In this document: piece by piece, positions 1 through 8,128 of the stretch
Position numbering within the stretch: position 1 is the first letter of the stretch
Layout of the letters: the number at the start of each line of letters is the position of its first letter
Notes under the pieces: generated by a model
Seen by the model: only the letters and a program-made list of their open reading frames with translations
What the model was told of the DNA's origin: nothing
The model's database searches: none
Assembly: GCF_001281485.1 (NCBI RefSeq)
Contig: NZ_CP012669.1
Location: 2,449,501-2,513,500 of the forward strand
From: Altererythrobacter epoxidivorans
GTDB taxonomy: Bacteria; Pseudomonadota; Alphaproteobacteria; Sphingomonadales; Sphingomonadaceae
Reading direction: 5' to 3'
DNA: 64,000 nt
Translations under genes and position numbers: made by a program

Positions 1-1
1 C

Positions 2-517
2 TATCACAAGGAAGCGTTGATCGCTGATGCTCTTTCGGAAACGGATGCGCTGCTCGCGAAGGACCCCAACGACCCTTATTTTCTCGAATTGAAGGGGCAG
101 GTCCTGCTGGAATCGGGGCGCCCCGACGAAGCTCTCCCGGCGCTGCGCAAGGCAACCGAGCTGTCGAAGAACGAGCCGCTGATCGCCTCGATCCTTGGCC
201 ACGCGCTCATCGCGACAGAGGACCAGTCTAACTTCGAAGAAGCCGAGCAAGTGTTGCGCGCAGCTGTGGCTCGCGACCGGCTGAACCCCTTCGCCTGGTA
301 CCAGCTGGGCGTCGTCTATGCGGCGCGGGGTGATATGCCACGTGCGCGGCTCGCCAGTGCAGAACAACAGGTCATGAACCGGCGCTATGCCGAGGCATTG
401 CGCAGCGCGCAGGTCGCAGAGGAGGGCCTGCCGGTCGGTTCGCCGGACTGGATCAGGGCACAGGATATATCCTTCCAGGCGCGCGCCGAACTGGAACGGA
501 TACGCGACAGGAAATAG
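2..517 (+). CDS. TPR-repeat protein, C-terminal part (probably M48 metalloprotease family)
   Basis: The reading frame is open from the left edge, so the true start lies outside the window and only the last 172 codons are visible. The visible part consists of TPR-like helical pairs with the typical spacing of Leu, Ala and Pro residues (for example LRKATEL, ILGHALI and WYQLGVVYAARGD). This matches the C-terminal TPR region of BepA-like M48 peptidases, which act on outer-membrane proteins in the periplasm, but the HExxH domain is not visible, so that assignment is inference. It is followed after 17 bases by a DsbA-like gene and then by a true M48 protease, which suggests a periplasmic protein-quality cluster. 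Confidence 0.7.
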   Translation, partial: YHKEALIADALSETDALLAKDPNDPYFLELKGQVLLESGRPDEALPALRKATELSKNEPLIASILGHALIATEDQSNFEEAEQVLRAAVARDRLNPFAWYQLGVVYAARGDMPRARLASAEQQVMNRRYAEALRSAQVAEEGLPVGSPDWIRAQDISFQARAELERIRDRK

Positions 518-534
518 GTGGGGGCAACCAGGAA

Positions 535-1227
535 ATGCTAAGACAATCACTGCTGACGGCAGCGCTCGCGCTGGTTTTCGGTTTTCTCGGCGCAGGCCTG
601 TTCAGCTGGACCGGCATGGCCAACAGCCAGACGCGTGCCTATCTCCTCGAAAACCCCGAAATCCTGCCGGAAATGGCAGATGCGTGGCAGCGACAAGAAG
701 GCGAGCGCAAGCTGGCCAGCGTGACCGACACGGTCAGCGAGCCCTTCCCGGGCGCAGTGCTCGGCAACCCCAATGGCAGCAAGGTTCTGGTCGAGTTCGC
801 CGATTACAATTGCGGCTATTGCAAGCAGAGCCAGGAGGATGTGGCGCGGCTGCTCGATTCCGATCCCGAGTTGAAGATCGTCATTCGCGAATGGCCTATC
901 TTCCAGGGCAGCGAGATGGCCTCGCGCATGGCCCTCGCCGCCGCGAAACAGGGCAAATACGCCGAATTCCACGAGGTGATGTACCGCCTCGCACCCGCAA
1001 CGCCCGAAACCATCAACCAGGCTGCGCGTGAAGTCGGACTGGACATGGAACAGGCGCAGGTGGACGGCGCAGCGCCAGATGTCGACCGTGAGCTAGCGAG
1101 CAATTACGCCCTCGCCCAGCAACTCGGCTTTTCGGGGACCCCAAGTTGGGTGACGTCGAACAAGGTGTTCGAAGGTGCAGTCGGTTTCGGAGCTCTCAGG
1201 AAAGCGATCGACAGCGCCGGCGAGTGA
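535..1227 (+). CDS. DsbA-family thiol:disulfide oxidoreductase
   Basis: This 230-residue protein begins with a hydrophobic N-terminal segment (about residues 4-25) that would anchor or export it to the periplasm. A thioredoxin-fold domain follows with the redox motif C93-G-Y-C96 in the context FADYNCGYCKQ, and the cis-proline loop is seen as GTPSW near residue 205. These fit the DsbA/Com1-like family, which oxidises or isomerises disulfides in exported proteins. An AGGAA sequence lies just before the ATG. Its stop overlaps the start of the next protease gene (TGATG), so the two are probably co-translated. Confidence 0.88.
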   Translation: MLRQSLLTAALALVFGFLGAGLFSWTGMANSQTRAYLLENPEILPEMADAWQRQEGERKLASVTDTVSEPFPGAVLGNPNGSKVLVEFADYNCGYCKQSQEDVARLLDSDPELKIVIREWPIFQGSEMASRMALAAAKQGKYAEFHEVMYRLAPATPETINQAAREVGLDMEQAQVDGAAPDVDRELASNYALAQQLGFSGTPSWVTSNKVFEGAVGFGALRKAIDSAGE

Positions 1228-2210
1228 TGTTCGGCCGCCTGCTCATTGCCGGACTGCTGTTCGCCAGCGTCCCTCACGGCGCGGCTCTGGCGAGTGACGA
1301 TGGTACGACTGCCGGATTGCGAAATACCCTGCGCGACTTCCAGGCGAAGGAAGCGCGCCTGTTCGAAGCCGGCTGGCGGCTTGCGCGGGGAAATGCGGCC
1401 TATTGCGAGGACAAGGAGCTTTCGCTCGGCTGGCTGCTCCACGATGCCGCTGCTTACGGCGATGCGGCTGCGGTGCGTGATGCACTCGGCCTGCAGGGCG
1501 ACATCGCAGTCCAGGCAGTCGCTTCCGGGTCGCCGGCAGCGCTCGCAGGAATAACGGCAGACGCCGCGCTCATCTCGGTCAACGAGGTGCAGATCGCCGA
1601 ACAGTTTCCAGCAATGGTCCCGGCCTGGCAGAGGATCCTAGAGGTCAATCGGGCGGTGGCTTTCGAACTCAGTCCCGATTCCCGTGTCGTGGTCGCCTGG
1701 GCTTTGCCTACAGGAGACGTGTCGGCAGAGGAAATCCTGCCGGTCGAAACCTGCGCCACGCGGTTCGAGCTGACCCCGAAAGGCGATCAGGCTCTTGCAG
1801 ATGGCAAACGGGTTCAATTCGGGGCGGAATTTGTCGGGATGGACTACCCGGATGACGAGTTCGCAGCGGCGGTTGCGCACGAGCTGGCGCATAACCTCCT
1901 CCGCCATCGCGCATGGCTCGACACCGAGGGCCGCAAGCGCAGGAACTTGCGACTGACCGAGCGCGAGTCGGACCGCCTGATGCCCTGGCTACTCGCCAAT
2001 GCCGGCTACCCTCCGGAGGCGGCGATACGGTTCATGGAACGCTGGGGACCACGCAATGATGGTGGCCTGTTCCGCAAGCGCACACATGAAGGCTGGGATG
2101 AACGTCGCGATGTGATCCGAACCGAAGTCGCACTGGTGAACGCGTTGATTTCCGAAGGAAAACCGGCTGATTGGGCCGCGCGTTTCAAGCGCGACATAAC
2201 CGCACCCTAG
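1227..2210 (+). CDS. PDZ-containing M48-family metalloprotease, exported
   Basis: The ATG at 1227 shares one base with the stop of the DsbA-like gene, and the protein then starts with a signal peptide (about residues 1-23, ending ALAS). Residues roughly 90-125 resemble a PDZ loop (VASGSPAALAGI). The zinc motif is H218-E-L-A-H222, and a downstream TERESDR segment supplies the probable third ligand, as in M48 peptidases. The final 100 residues are helical. The frame continues upstream of 1227, but that part lies inside the preceding gene. A periplasmic peptidase role is inferred from family and context; the substrate is unknown. Confidence 0.82.
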   Translation: MFGRLLIAGLLFASVPHGAALASDDGTTAGLRNTLRDFQAKEARLFEAGWRLARGNAAYCEDKELSLGWLLHDAAAYGDAAAVRDALGLQGDIAVQAVASGSPAALAGITADAALISVNEVQIAEQFPAMVPAWQRILEVNRAVAFELSPDSRVVVAWALPTGDVSAEEILPVETCATRFELTPKGDQALADGKRVQFGAEFVGMDYPDDEFAAAVAHELAHNLLRHRAWLDTEGRKRRNLRLTERESDRLMPWLLANAGYPPEAAIRFMERWGPRNDGGLFRKRTHEGWDERRDVIRTEVALVNALISEGKPADWAARFKRDITAP

Positions 2211-2221
2211 CGTGACCTAAC

Positions 2222-2251
2222 GCGGCACAGGGCGGCACAGGGCGGCACAGG
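2222..2251. repeat. Three exact 10-bp tandem repeats
   Basis: The unit GCGGCACAGG is present three times in a row without a mismatch, in the short gap between two convergent genes. It contains no obvious hairpin. It may be a slippage-prone microrepeat. Confidence 0.9.
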
Positions 2252-2261
2252 GCGCATCGGA

Positions 2262-2870
2262 TCAGTCGTCGACGACCTTGGCGTACATCGATGCCAGCGG
2301 ACGCTCCATCACCCGGCGCACCATCGGTTCGAAAAATTCGAGGCTCTCGCTTTCGTAATCCGGATCGAACGCGGCCTGATCGTATTTCTCGCAGAATTCG
2401 CGGCAGGCCTCGAAATGCGGGTGGCCGCGGAATTTCTCGCGCGCGTCCTTGTCCATGCCGAGGAAGTGGAAATAGTAATAGCCCTGGAACGCGCCGTGGT
2501 TTTCGCAGATCCAGTGGATCTCGTCGGTCACGAAGGGTTTGATGATCGATGCGGCCACCTCGGGGTGGTTATAGCTCCCCAGCGTGTCGCCGATATCGTG
2601 GAGCAACGCCATCACGACATATTGTTCGTCACGGCCGTCGCGGTGGGCGCGGGTCGCGGTCTGCAGGCTGTGTTCGAGGCGGCATACGGGAAAGCCGCCA
2701 AAATCGCCCTTGAGCAGTTTGAGATGGTCGAGGACGCGGTCGGGCAGGCCCTTGGCAAACTCGCGATATTCCTTGCCGATGATGGCCCAGTCTTCTGCCG
2801 TGCCTTCCTTCATCTCGCGGAACTTCGCGTGTTCGTGTGCGCCGTGCAGCGTCTCTGTCATCGTGTTCAT
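2262..2870 (-). CDS. HD-domain protein of the PhnZ/TmpB-like type
   Basis: The start at 2870 is chosen because GGAG lies a few bases upstream; an upstream extension has no support. The 202-residue product has the HD pattern H67, H91-D92, H102, H125 and D164, which gives six metal ligands in the order H-HD-H-H-D. The segment FRGHPHFEACREFCEKYDQ resembles the C-terminal signature of mixed-valent diiron oxygenases such as PhnZ. In that family the metals oxidise small hydroxylated substrates rather than hydrolyse phosphate. No phosphonate genes are nearby, so the substrate is unknown. It is transcribed divergently from the sensor kinase gene. Confidence 0.72.
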   Translation of the reverse strand: MNTMTETLHGAHEHAKFREMKEGTAEDWAIIGKEYREFAKGLPDRVLDHLKLLKGDFGGFPVCRLEHSLQTATRAHRDGRDEQYVVMALLHDIGDTLGSYNHPEVAASIIKPFVTDEIHWICENHGAFQGYYYFHFLGMDKDAREKFRGHPHFEACREFCEKYDQAAFDPDYESESLEFFEPMVRRVMERPLASMYAKVVDD

Positions 2871-2969
2871 TGTCGCTCTCCTACGCCGAGCAGTGTAACC
2901 GACGCGCCGGAAACGGGCAAAACAAACTGCACCTTCGCGCAAAATCCGCTATCGGAGGAGGTTATGGCG

Positions 2970-4181
2970 ATGCTGCCCTTCCGCCCCACGCCCTTCTTCG
3001 CGAACAAGAACAGGGCTTTCTGGAACCTCCAGCTGGCCGGCTGGGGCGGCGCATTCCTGCTGCGCGCCATGTCCGCACTGGCAAATGGCCAGTCATGGGA
3101 ATTGCTGGTCGTCATCCTGATCACGACGATCACCGGCTTTTCGATCAGCCTGATCCTGTCGGTGATCTATCGCCAGCTGATCAACCGCAAGCCGCTGGTG
3201 ACGTGGGGCATGACCGGCGTCGTGCTGATCGTGGCGGTGATCATCCATGCCTCGATCGATGCCTGGGTGCAGGGCATCTATTATGCCGGTATTCGCGAGA
3301 CGACCTTTGCCCAGCGCTTCATCGGCCTGTCCTACATCCCGCTGACCCTGCTCGGCGGGTGGAGCGCGCTCTATTACGCGACCAATTACTTCCTCACGAT
3401 CGAGGAGCAGACCGACCGGCTCGAGCGATTGGAAGCGCAGGCGACCAGCGCGCAGCTTGCGATGCTGCGTTACCAGCTCAACCCGCATTTCCTGTTCAAC
3501 ACGCTAAACTCGATCAGCACCCTCGTGCTGCTGAAACAGACCGAGCCTGCAAATGCGATGCTGACACGTCTGTCGTCCTTCCTGCGCCATACGCTGGTGA
3601 CCCAGCCGGGCAGCCAGGTGACGCTGGCGCAAGAGATCGAGACGCTGAAGCTTTACCTCGGGATCGAGCGGATGCGGTTCGAGGAACGGCTGCGCACCCG
3701 CTTCGAGATCGAGGATGCAGCCTGCGATGCCAGCCTGCCTTCGATGCTGCTTCAACCGCTGGTCGAGAACGCGATCAAATATGCCGTCTCGCCGCAGGAA
3801 GAGGGTGCCGAAATCGCCGTGACCGCACGCGTTGTCGGCGAAAGGGTGCGAATCACGGTCGAGGACAGTGGCCCGGGCATGGACGGTCCGGTCCAGCGAG
3901 ACCTGCTCACCTTGGCTGCGAACCGGCCTGGCGAACCGGTGTCGACCGGGGTCGGCCTGGCGAATATTCGCAATCGGTTGCTGCAGGCATATGGAGAAAA
4001 CCACCGTTTCGAAACGCGATCCGAGCCCGGTGGGGGGTTCAGCGTACTGATCGAAATCCCCTTCGAACCCGAGGCGAGCGAAGAACCCGATTTCGCCCCG
4101 GCAGCGCAAAAATTGAAACCCACACCCCCTGAGCCCGTTATCCCCCTTGAAGCGGGCCGCCCTATTGGAAGTAACGCATGA
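2970..4181 (+). CDS. LytS/YehU-type sensor histidine kinase
   Basis: The first 150 residues hold about four membrane-spanning helices. A short coiled linker leads to a His_kinase domain with the phospho-acceptor motif RYQLNPHFLFNTLNS, then an HATPase domain with N-box (LVENAIKYA) and G-box (DSGPGMDG, GVGLANI). A strong Shine-Dalgarno (GGAGGAGG, 2954-2961) is 8 bases from the ATG at 2970; an in-frame ATG at 2964 is too close to it. The last bases overlap the response-regulator start by ATGA, so the two form a two-component operon. The signal sensed is unknown. Confidence 0.9.
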   Translation: MLPFRPTPFFANKNRAFWNLQLAGWGGAFLLRAMSALANGQSWELLVVILITTITGFSISLILSVIYRQLINRKPLVTWGMTGVVLIVAVIIHASIDAWVQGIYYAGIRETTFAQRFIGLSYIPLTLLGGWSALYYATNYFLTIEEQTDRLERLEAQATSAQLAMLRYQLNPHFLFNTLNSISTLVLLKQTEPANAMLTRLSSFLRHTLVTQPGSQVTLAQEIETLKLYLGIERMRFEERLRTRFEIEDAACDASLPSMLLQPLVENAIKYAVSPQEEGAEIAVTARVVGERVRITVEDSGPGMDGPVQRDLLTLAANRPGEPVSTGVGLANIRNRLLQAYGENHRFETRSEPGGGFSVLIEIPFEPEASEEPDFAPAAQKLKPTPPEPVIPLEAGRPIGSNA

Positions 4182-4975
4182 CTATTCGCACAATCCTGGT
4201 CGATGACGAGAAGCTGGCCATCCAGGGCCTGCAACTGCGGCTCGAGCCCTTCGAAGACGTCGAAATCATCGGCACCTGTTCGAACGGCCGCGAAGCCATC
4301 CGCAAGATCAAGACGGAAAAACCCGATCTCGTCTTCCTCGACATCCAGATGCCCGGTTTCGACGGATTTTCGGTCGTGAAGGGTGTGATGGAGATCGAAC
4401 CCCCGCTGTTCGTGTTCGTCACTGCATTCGAGGAACACGCCATCCGCGCCTTCGAAGCGAATGCGGTCAATTATCTGATGAAGCCGGTCGATGAAGACAA
4501 GCTGGCAGACACGATCGAACGTGTGCGCATGCGCATCGCCGAAAAGAAGAGCGCCGAAGAAGCCGAAAAGCTGATGCACGTGCTGAGCGAAGTCGCGCCC
4601 GACAAGGCCGAGGAATTCTCCGATGGCGAAGGCGAGGCCGGCGACCGTTACGAGAAGCTGATCAACGTGAAGGATCGCGGCCAGATCTTCCGCGTCGAAA
4701 CCGACACGATCGAACATATCGAGGCGGCCGGCGATTACATGTGCATCTACACCGGCGACAATTCGCTGATCCTGCGCGAAACGATGAAGGACCTCGAACG
4801 CCGGCTCGATCCGCGCAAGTTCCAGCGCGTCCACCGTTCGACCATCGTCAATCTCGACCAGGTGCGCCAGGTCCGCCCGCACACCAATGGCGAATGTTTC
4901 CTCGTGCTCGACAGCGGCGCAGAAGTGAAGGTTTCGCGCAGCTATCGCGACGTCGTGGCGCGCTTCGTTCATTGA
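4178..4975 (+). CDS. LytTR-family response regulator
   Basis: The 265-residue protein has a receiver domain with the acidic pair D9/D10 and phospho-acceptor D55 in LVFLDIQMPG. An alpha-helical acidic linker (about 125-150) leads to a LytTR DNA-binding domain recognisable by FQRVHRSTIVNLDQV and the closing VSRSYRDVV. It overlaps the upstream histidine kinase by four bases and is surely its partner. A second LytS/LytTR pair occurs at 42.0-44.0 kb, but the linkers and N-termini differ. Confidence 0.92.
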   Translation: MTIRTILVDDEKLAIQGLQLRLEPFEDVEIIGTCSNGREAIRKIKTEKPDLVFLDIQMPGFDGFSVVKGVMEIEPPLFVFVTAFEEHAIRAFEANAVNYLMKPVDEDKLADTIERVRMRIAEKKSAEEAEKLMHVLSEVAPDKAEEFSDGEGEAGDRYEKLINVKDRGQIFRVETDTIEHIEAAGDYMCIYTGDNSLILRETMKDLERRLDPRKFQRVHRSTIVNLDQVRQVRPHTNGECFLVLDSGAEVKVSRSYRDVVARFVH

Positions 4976-4988
4976 TTTGTTTGCCGCA

Positions 4989-5080
4989 CCGACCTCCGTC
5001 GGAGCGTCCTCGCTAGACGTGCAGCAAGCTGCACCCGCTGCGGGCGGGCGGTCGCCCTTGCCGGGCCTCCACCGGCCCGG
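4989..5080. repeat. Cluster of intergenic hairpins
   Basis: The gap before nadC holds three inverted repeats in under 100 bases: CCGAC/GTCGG with a 4-nt loop (4989-5002), GTGCAGC/GCTGCAC with a 2-nt spacer (5019-5034), and CCGGGCC/GGCCCGG with a 6-nt loop (5061-5080). None is followed by a T-run, so a classical terminator is unlikely. It could be a REP-like intergenic palindromic element or a structured nadC leader. Confidence 0.55.
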
Positions 5081-5093
5081 TTAGGAACACTGC

Positions 5094-5954
5094 ATGACAT
5101 TTAAACTGACCGGTTTCGATCTCGACAAATTCGTCCGTGACACGCTGGCCGAAGATCTTGGCGAGGGGCTGCCCGGAGGCGGGAAGGACGTCACTTCCGA
5201 AAGCGTGATTCCCGCAGACGCGCGTTTTTCGGGCGTGATGGACACGCGCGATGCAATCCATGTCGCGGGACTACCCGTGGCAGAGGCGTTCTTCCGCACG
5301 CTCGACCCCGACATGACCATCACCATCCTCGTCGAGGAAGGCGCGAGCGTTCCGGCCGGAACCGACCTCATGCATCTCGAGGGCAATGCCCGCGCCATGC
5401 TGACGGCAGAGCGCGCCGCGCTCAATACCGTCCAGCACCTCTCCGGCATCGCCACCATGGTCGCCGAGTATGTGCGGGCAATGGACAATCCCGATTGCAC
5501 GCTGCTCGACACGCGCAAGACCATTCCGGGCCTGCGCCACCTCGAAAAATACGCGGTGCGCATGGGTGGTGGCAGCAACCACCGCATGGGATTGTGGGAT
5601 GCTGCGATGATCAAGGACAACCACGTGCTTGTCGCCGGATCGGTGGGCGAGGCCGTCCGCCGCGCCGTCGAAGGTGGCGTGAAGGACATCATCTGCGAGG
5701 TCGACCGGATCGACCAGATCGAACCTGCACTGCAAGCGGGCGCGACCCGCCTGCTGCTCGACAATATGGAACCTGATACCCTGCGCGAAGCGGTAGCTCT
5801 CGTCGCAGGCCGCGTACCGACAGAGGCAAGCGGCGGGATCAACCTGCAAACGATCAAGGCCAAGGCGGCGACAGGCGTCGACTATGTCTCTGTCGGACGA
5901 TTGACCCAGAGCGCGCCGGCTGCGGATATCGGGCTGGATTTCACGCCGCTCTGA
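5094..5954 (+). CDS. nadC: Nicotinate-nucleotide pyrophosphorylase (carboxylating)
   Basis: The enzyme converts quinolinate and PRPP to nicotinate mononucleotide in NAD synthesis. The 286-residue length is normal for NadC. Family signatures are present: ERAALNTVQHLSGIAT, the substrate-binding LLDTRKTIPGLR followed by EKYAVRMGGG, and IKDNHV. The C-terminal barrel segment LLLDNMEPDTL and the final SVGRLTQSAPA are also typical. nadA and nadB are not adjacent, so the gene stands alone downstream of the LytTR pair. Confidence 0.95.
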   Translation: MTFKLTGFDLDKFVRDTLAEDLGEGLPGGGKDVTSESVIPADARFSGVMDTRDAIHVAGLPVAEAFFRTLDPDMTITILVEEGASVPAGTDLMHLEGNARAMLTAERAALNTVQHLSGIATMVAEYVRAMDNPDCTLLDTRKTIPGLRHLEKYAVRMGGGSNHRMGLWDAAMIKDNHVLVAGSVGEAVRRAVEGGVKDIICEVDRIDQIEPALQAGATRLLLDNMEPDTLREAVALVAGRVPTEASGGINLQTIKAKAATGVDYVSVGRLTQSAPAADIGLDFTPL

Positions 5955-6012
5955 TTGCCCTTGCCGGATAAACCGTTATTCTCTCCGCAGTTTTCATGGG
6001 GGAGGGTACGCC

Positions 6013-6432
6013 ATGCGTCCTGCATCAATACAAATGTTCGACAAGCTTTACCTGGGTTCGCTTGTCGTCGGCCTGATCAATTTCGTGCTGTTTTTCGACG
6101 ACATGGTCGCGATGACCCAGGGCGACCTGGCAGAAATCGGCATGGGCAGCGGCTTCATGATCGGCGTATTTGCCTTCGGCATCACGATCTCGCTGCTGCT
6201 GTGGTATTTCATCTCGCGCCGCGCGAGCAAGGTGGCGAAATGGATCCTCGTGGTCCTCACCATATGGGGCCTGATCGGCATTCCGGCGACGCTGGCCCTT
6301 CCCACTGTCCAGATGCTGATGTCGCTGCTCGCGACGGCACTGTCGCTGGGTTCGATCTATTTCCTGTTCACGCCCGATGCGAAGGCATGGTTCGACGGAA
6401 GTTCGGCCGCCGACCCTTCGGTTTTCGAATGA
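6013..6432 (+). CDS. Small four-helix membrane protein, unknown function
   Basis: A GGGGGAGGG ribosome-binding site precedes the ATG. The 139 residues contain four hydrophobic segments (about 13-30, 47-66, 77-97 and 98-117) separated by short loops, with a short acidic tail. I do not recognise a characterised family. The stop overlaps the start of the RNase T2 gene by ATGA, so they are likely co-translated, though no functional link is evident. Confidence 0.7.
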   Translation: MRPASIQMFDKLYLGSLVVGLINFVLFFDDMVAMTQGDLAEIGMGSGFMIGVFAFGITISLLLWYFISRRASKVAKWILVVLTIWGLIGIPATLALPTVQMLMSLLATALSLGSIYFLFTPDAKAWFDGSSAADPSVFE

Positions 6433-7136
6433 GGATCAGCGCCGCAGGCATCGTCTGGCTTGCGGCGCTTTTCACTACCGGCGCGGCACAGGCACAATCC
6501 TATCAATGCCGGATGCCGCGAGCGGTTACCCCGCCCTTCGCCGAACGCGAGGGGCCGATCCGGCAAACGCCGGTCAGCGGCTATACCATGGCGCTCAGCT
6601 GGAGCCCCGAATACTGTCGTGGGCGCGAAAGCAGCAGGGCACAGGCGCTGCAATGTTCGGGTCGCCACGGACGCTTCGGCTTCGTGCTGCACGGACTATG
6701 GCCCGATAGCGAGCGCGGATGGCCGCAATGGTGCCCGACGCAGCAACACCCGACCGGAATCGACGTCGCACGGCAGCTTTGCGTGTCGCCATCGACCAGC
6801 CTCGTCGTCCATCAATGGGCAAAGCATGGCAGCTGCATGACGCGGCGCCCGGCGACCTATTACAAGGTCGCGAACATCCTCTGGAACTCCTACCGCTGGC
6901 CCGATTACGACCGCATTTCGCGGCAGGACGGGCTGACCGCAGGCGAAATCCGCAAGGCCTTCGTCGATGCCAATCCGGGCTGGACCTCGGCCGGGGTCGG
7001 CGTGCACCTCAACCAGCGCGGCTGGCTCGAGGAATTGCGCCTCTGTTACGACAGGCGCTTCCGCCCCTCGCGCTGCGACCGCAGCCGCATGGGCGCAAAG
7101 GACGATGCCAAGGCTAAGATCTGGCGCGGGCTCTAG
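6429..7136 (+). CDS. Secreted ribonuclease T2 family protein
   Basis: A signal peptide (ending AAQAQ, near residue 23) leads a 235-residue protein with both T2 active-site blocks: CAS I as FVLHGLWP (catalytic H88) and CAS II as HQWAKHGSC (H128, K132, H133). Several cysteines would form disulfides in the periplasm. RNase T2 enzymes cleave single-stranded RNA through a 2',3'-cyclic phosphate. The start at 6429 gives the signal peptide and overlaps the previous stop. A role in nutrient scavenging is inference. Confidence 0.9.
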   Translation: MRISAAGIVWLAALFTTGAAQAQSYQCRMPRAVTPPFAEREGPIRQTPVSGYTMALSWSPEYCRGRESSRAQALQCSGRHGRFGFVLHGLWPDSERGWPQWCPTQQHPTGIDVARQLCVSPSTSLVVHQWAKHGSCMTRRPATYYKVANILWNSYRWPDYDRISRQDGLTAGEIRKAFVDANPGWTSAGVGVHLNQRGWLEELRLCYDRRFRPSRCDRSRMGAKDDAKAKIWRGL

Positions 7137-7139
7137 AGC

Positions 7140-7595
7140 CTAGCGTCGCTCGCGGAAGAATTCGCGCAGCATGTCGCCCGCTTCCTGCTCGGCAAGTCCG
7201 GTATAAACCTCGGGCCGGTGGAGGCACTGATCCTGCTCGAACACGCGTGCGCCATGTTCGACCGCGCCCCCCTTGGGATCGCTCGCCGCGTAATAGAGCC
7301 GGGCGATTCGCGCGTGGCTGATCGCGCCTGCACACATCGCGCAAGGTTCGAGCGTGACATAGAGGTCGCATCCGGTCAGCCGATCCTGCCCCAGCGCTTC
7401 TGCCGCCATGCGAAGCGCGCGAATCTCGGCATGGCCTGTGGGATCGGGCGGCTGGCGGGTGCGGTTGGCGGCAACCGCGACAATCTCACCATCGAGCGCC
7501 ACGACCGCGCCGATCGGCACTTCGCCTTGCGTGCCAGCCTCGCTTGCGGCATCGAGCGCACGGCGCATCGGCTCGGGGACCGGCCATCTAGTCAT
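7140..7595 (-). CDS. tadA: tRNA-specific adenosine deaminase
   Basis: TadA deaminates A34 to inosine in tRNA-Arg(ACG). The deaminase zinc motif is complete: HAEI with the catalytic Glu, then EPCAMCAGAI for the two cysteine ligands. The 151-residue form starts at the ATG at 7595, aligning with other TadA N-termini (RALDAASEAG...VPIGAVV). A GTG at 7613 would add six residues, with no better ribosome-binding site. The gene converges with the RNase T2 gene only 3 bases away. Confidence 0.92.
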   Translation of the reverse strand: MTRWPVPEPMRRALDAASEAGTQGEVPIGAVVALDGEIVAVAANRTRQPPDPTGHAEIRALRMAAEALGQDRLTGCDLYVTLEPCAMCAGAISHARIARLYYAASDPKGGAVEHGARVFEQDQCLHRPEVYTGLAEQEAGDMLREFFRERR

Positions 7596-7659
7596 GAAGG
7601 GGATCCGCAGCACGTCATCGCACCGCGCTAGCGGCTTGTCGGGCAGGCGGCAACTTTGC

Positions 7660-7688
7660 TTGACGATTCGCCCATGCCCCGCTAAGCG
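7660..7688 (+). promoter_or_regulatory. Candidate sigma-70 promoter of rpmB
   Basis: TTGACG (7660-7665) and TAAGCG (7683-7688) are separated by 17 bases. The transcript would have an untranslated leader of about 75 bases containing a small CGGG-AAAA-CCCG hairpin. Confidence 0.4.
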
Positions 7689-7771
7689 CGCCGCTTTCCG
7701 GGAAAACCCGACTGGTAATGGGTCTGCCGAATCACTTGGCGGCCTGCAATTGTGAACGAACGAGAGATATC

Positions 7772-8059
7772 ATGTCGCGCATCTGCGAACTGACCGGCAA
7801 AGGCCGCCAGGTTGGCCACAACGTGAGCCACGCCAACAACAAGACCAAGCGGGTATTCCTGCCCAATTTGCAGAACGTCACGCTGCTGAGCGAAAAGCTC
7901 GACCGCAGCTTCAAGTTCCGCGTTTCGACACAGGGCCTGCGTTCGGTCGAACACAATGGCGGTCTCGACAACTGGCTGCTGAAGACCAGCGACGAGAAGC
8001 TTTCGGCAGGCGCGCTCAAGGTGAAGCGCGAGCTGAAGAAGGCGATGGCTGCGGCCTGA
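7772..8059 (+). CDS. rpmB: 50S ribosomal protein L28
   Basis: The 95-residue protein opens with [20 protein letters not shown] and continues [13 protein letters not shown], the standard bacterial L28 pattern. The start is fixed by that N-terminus. No zinc-binding CxxC pairs are present, so this is the C-minus type. It is monocistronic, with a clear upstream promoter candidate. Confidence 0.97.
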   Translation: MSRICELTGKGRQVGHNVSHANNKTKRVFLPNLQNVTLLSEKLDRSFKFRVSTQGLRSVEHNGGLDNWLLKTSDEKLSAGALKVKRELKKAMAAA

Positions 8060-8128
8060 CCTTCCGGCCTCACGGCCAGCTTTGGTATTCGAAAGGCGTG
8101 CGGGGGCGACCCTGCGCGCTTTTTCGCG

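Noticed and set aside
3752..4972. A long minus-strand open frame opposite the LytS/LytTR pair
   Set aside because: It is antisense to two well-supported domains and has no homology signal or ribosome-binding site.
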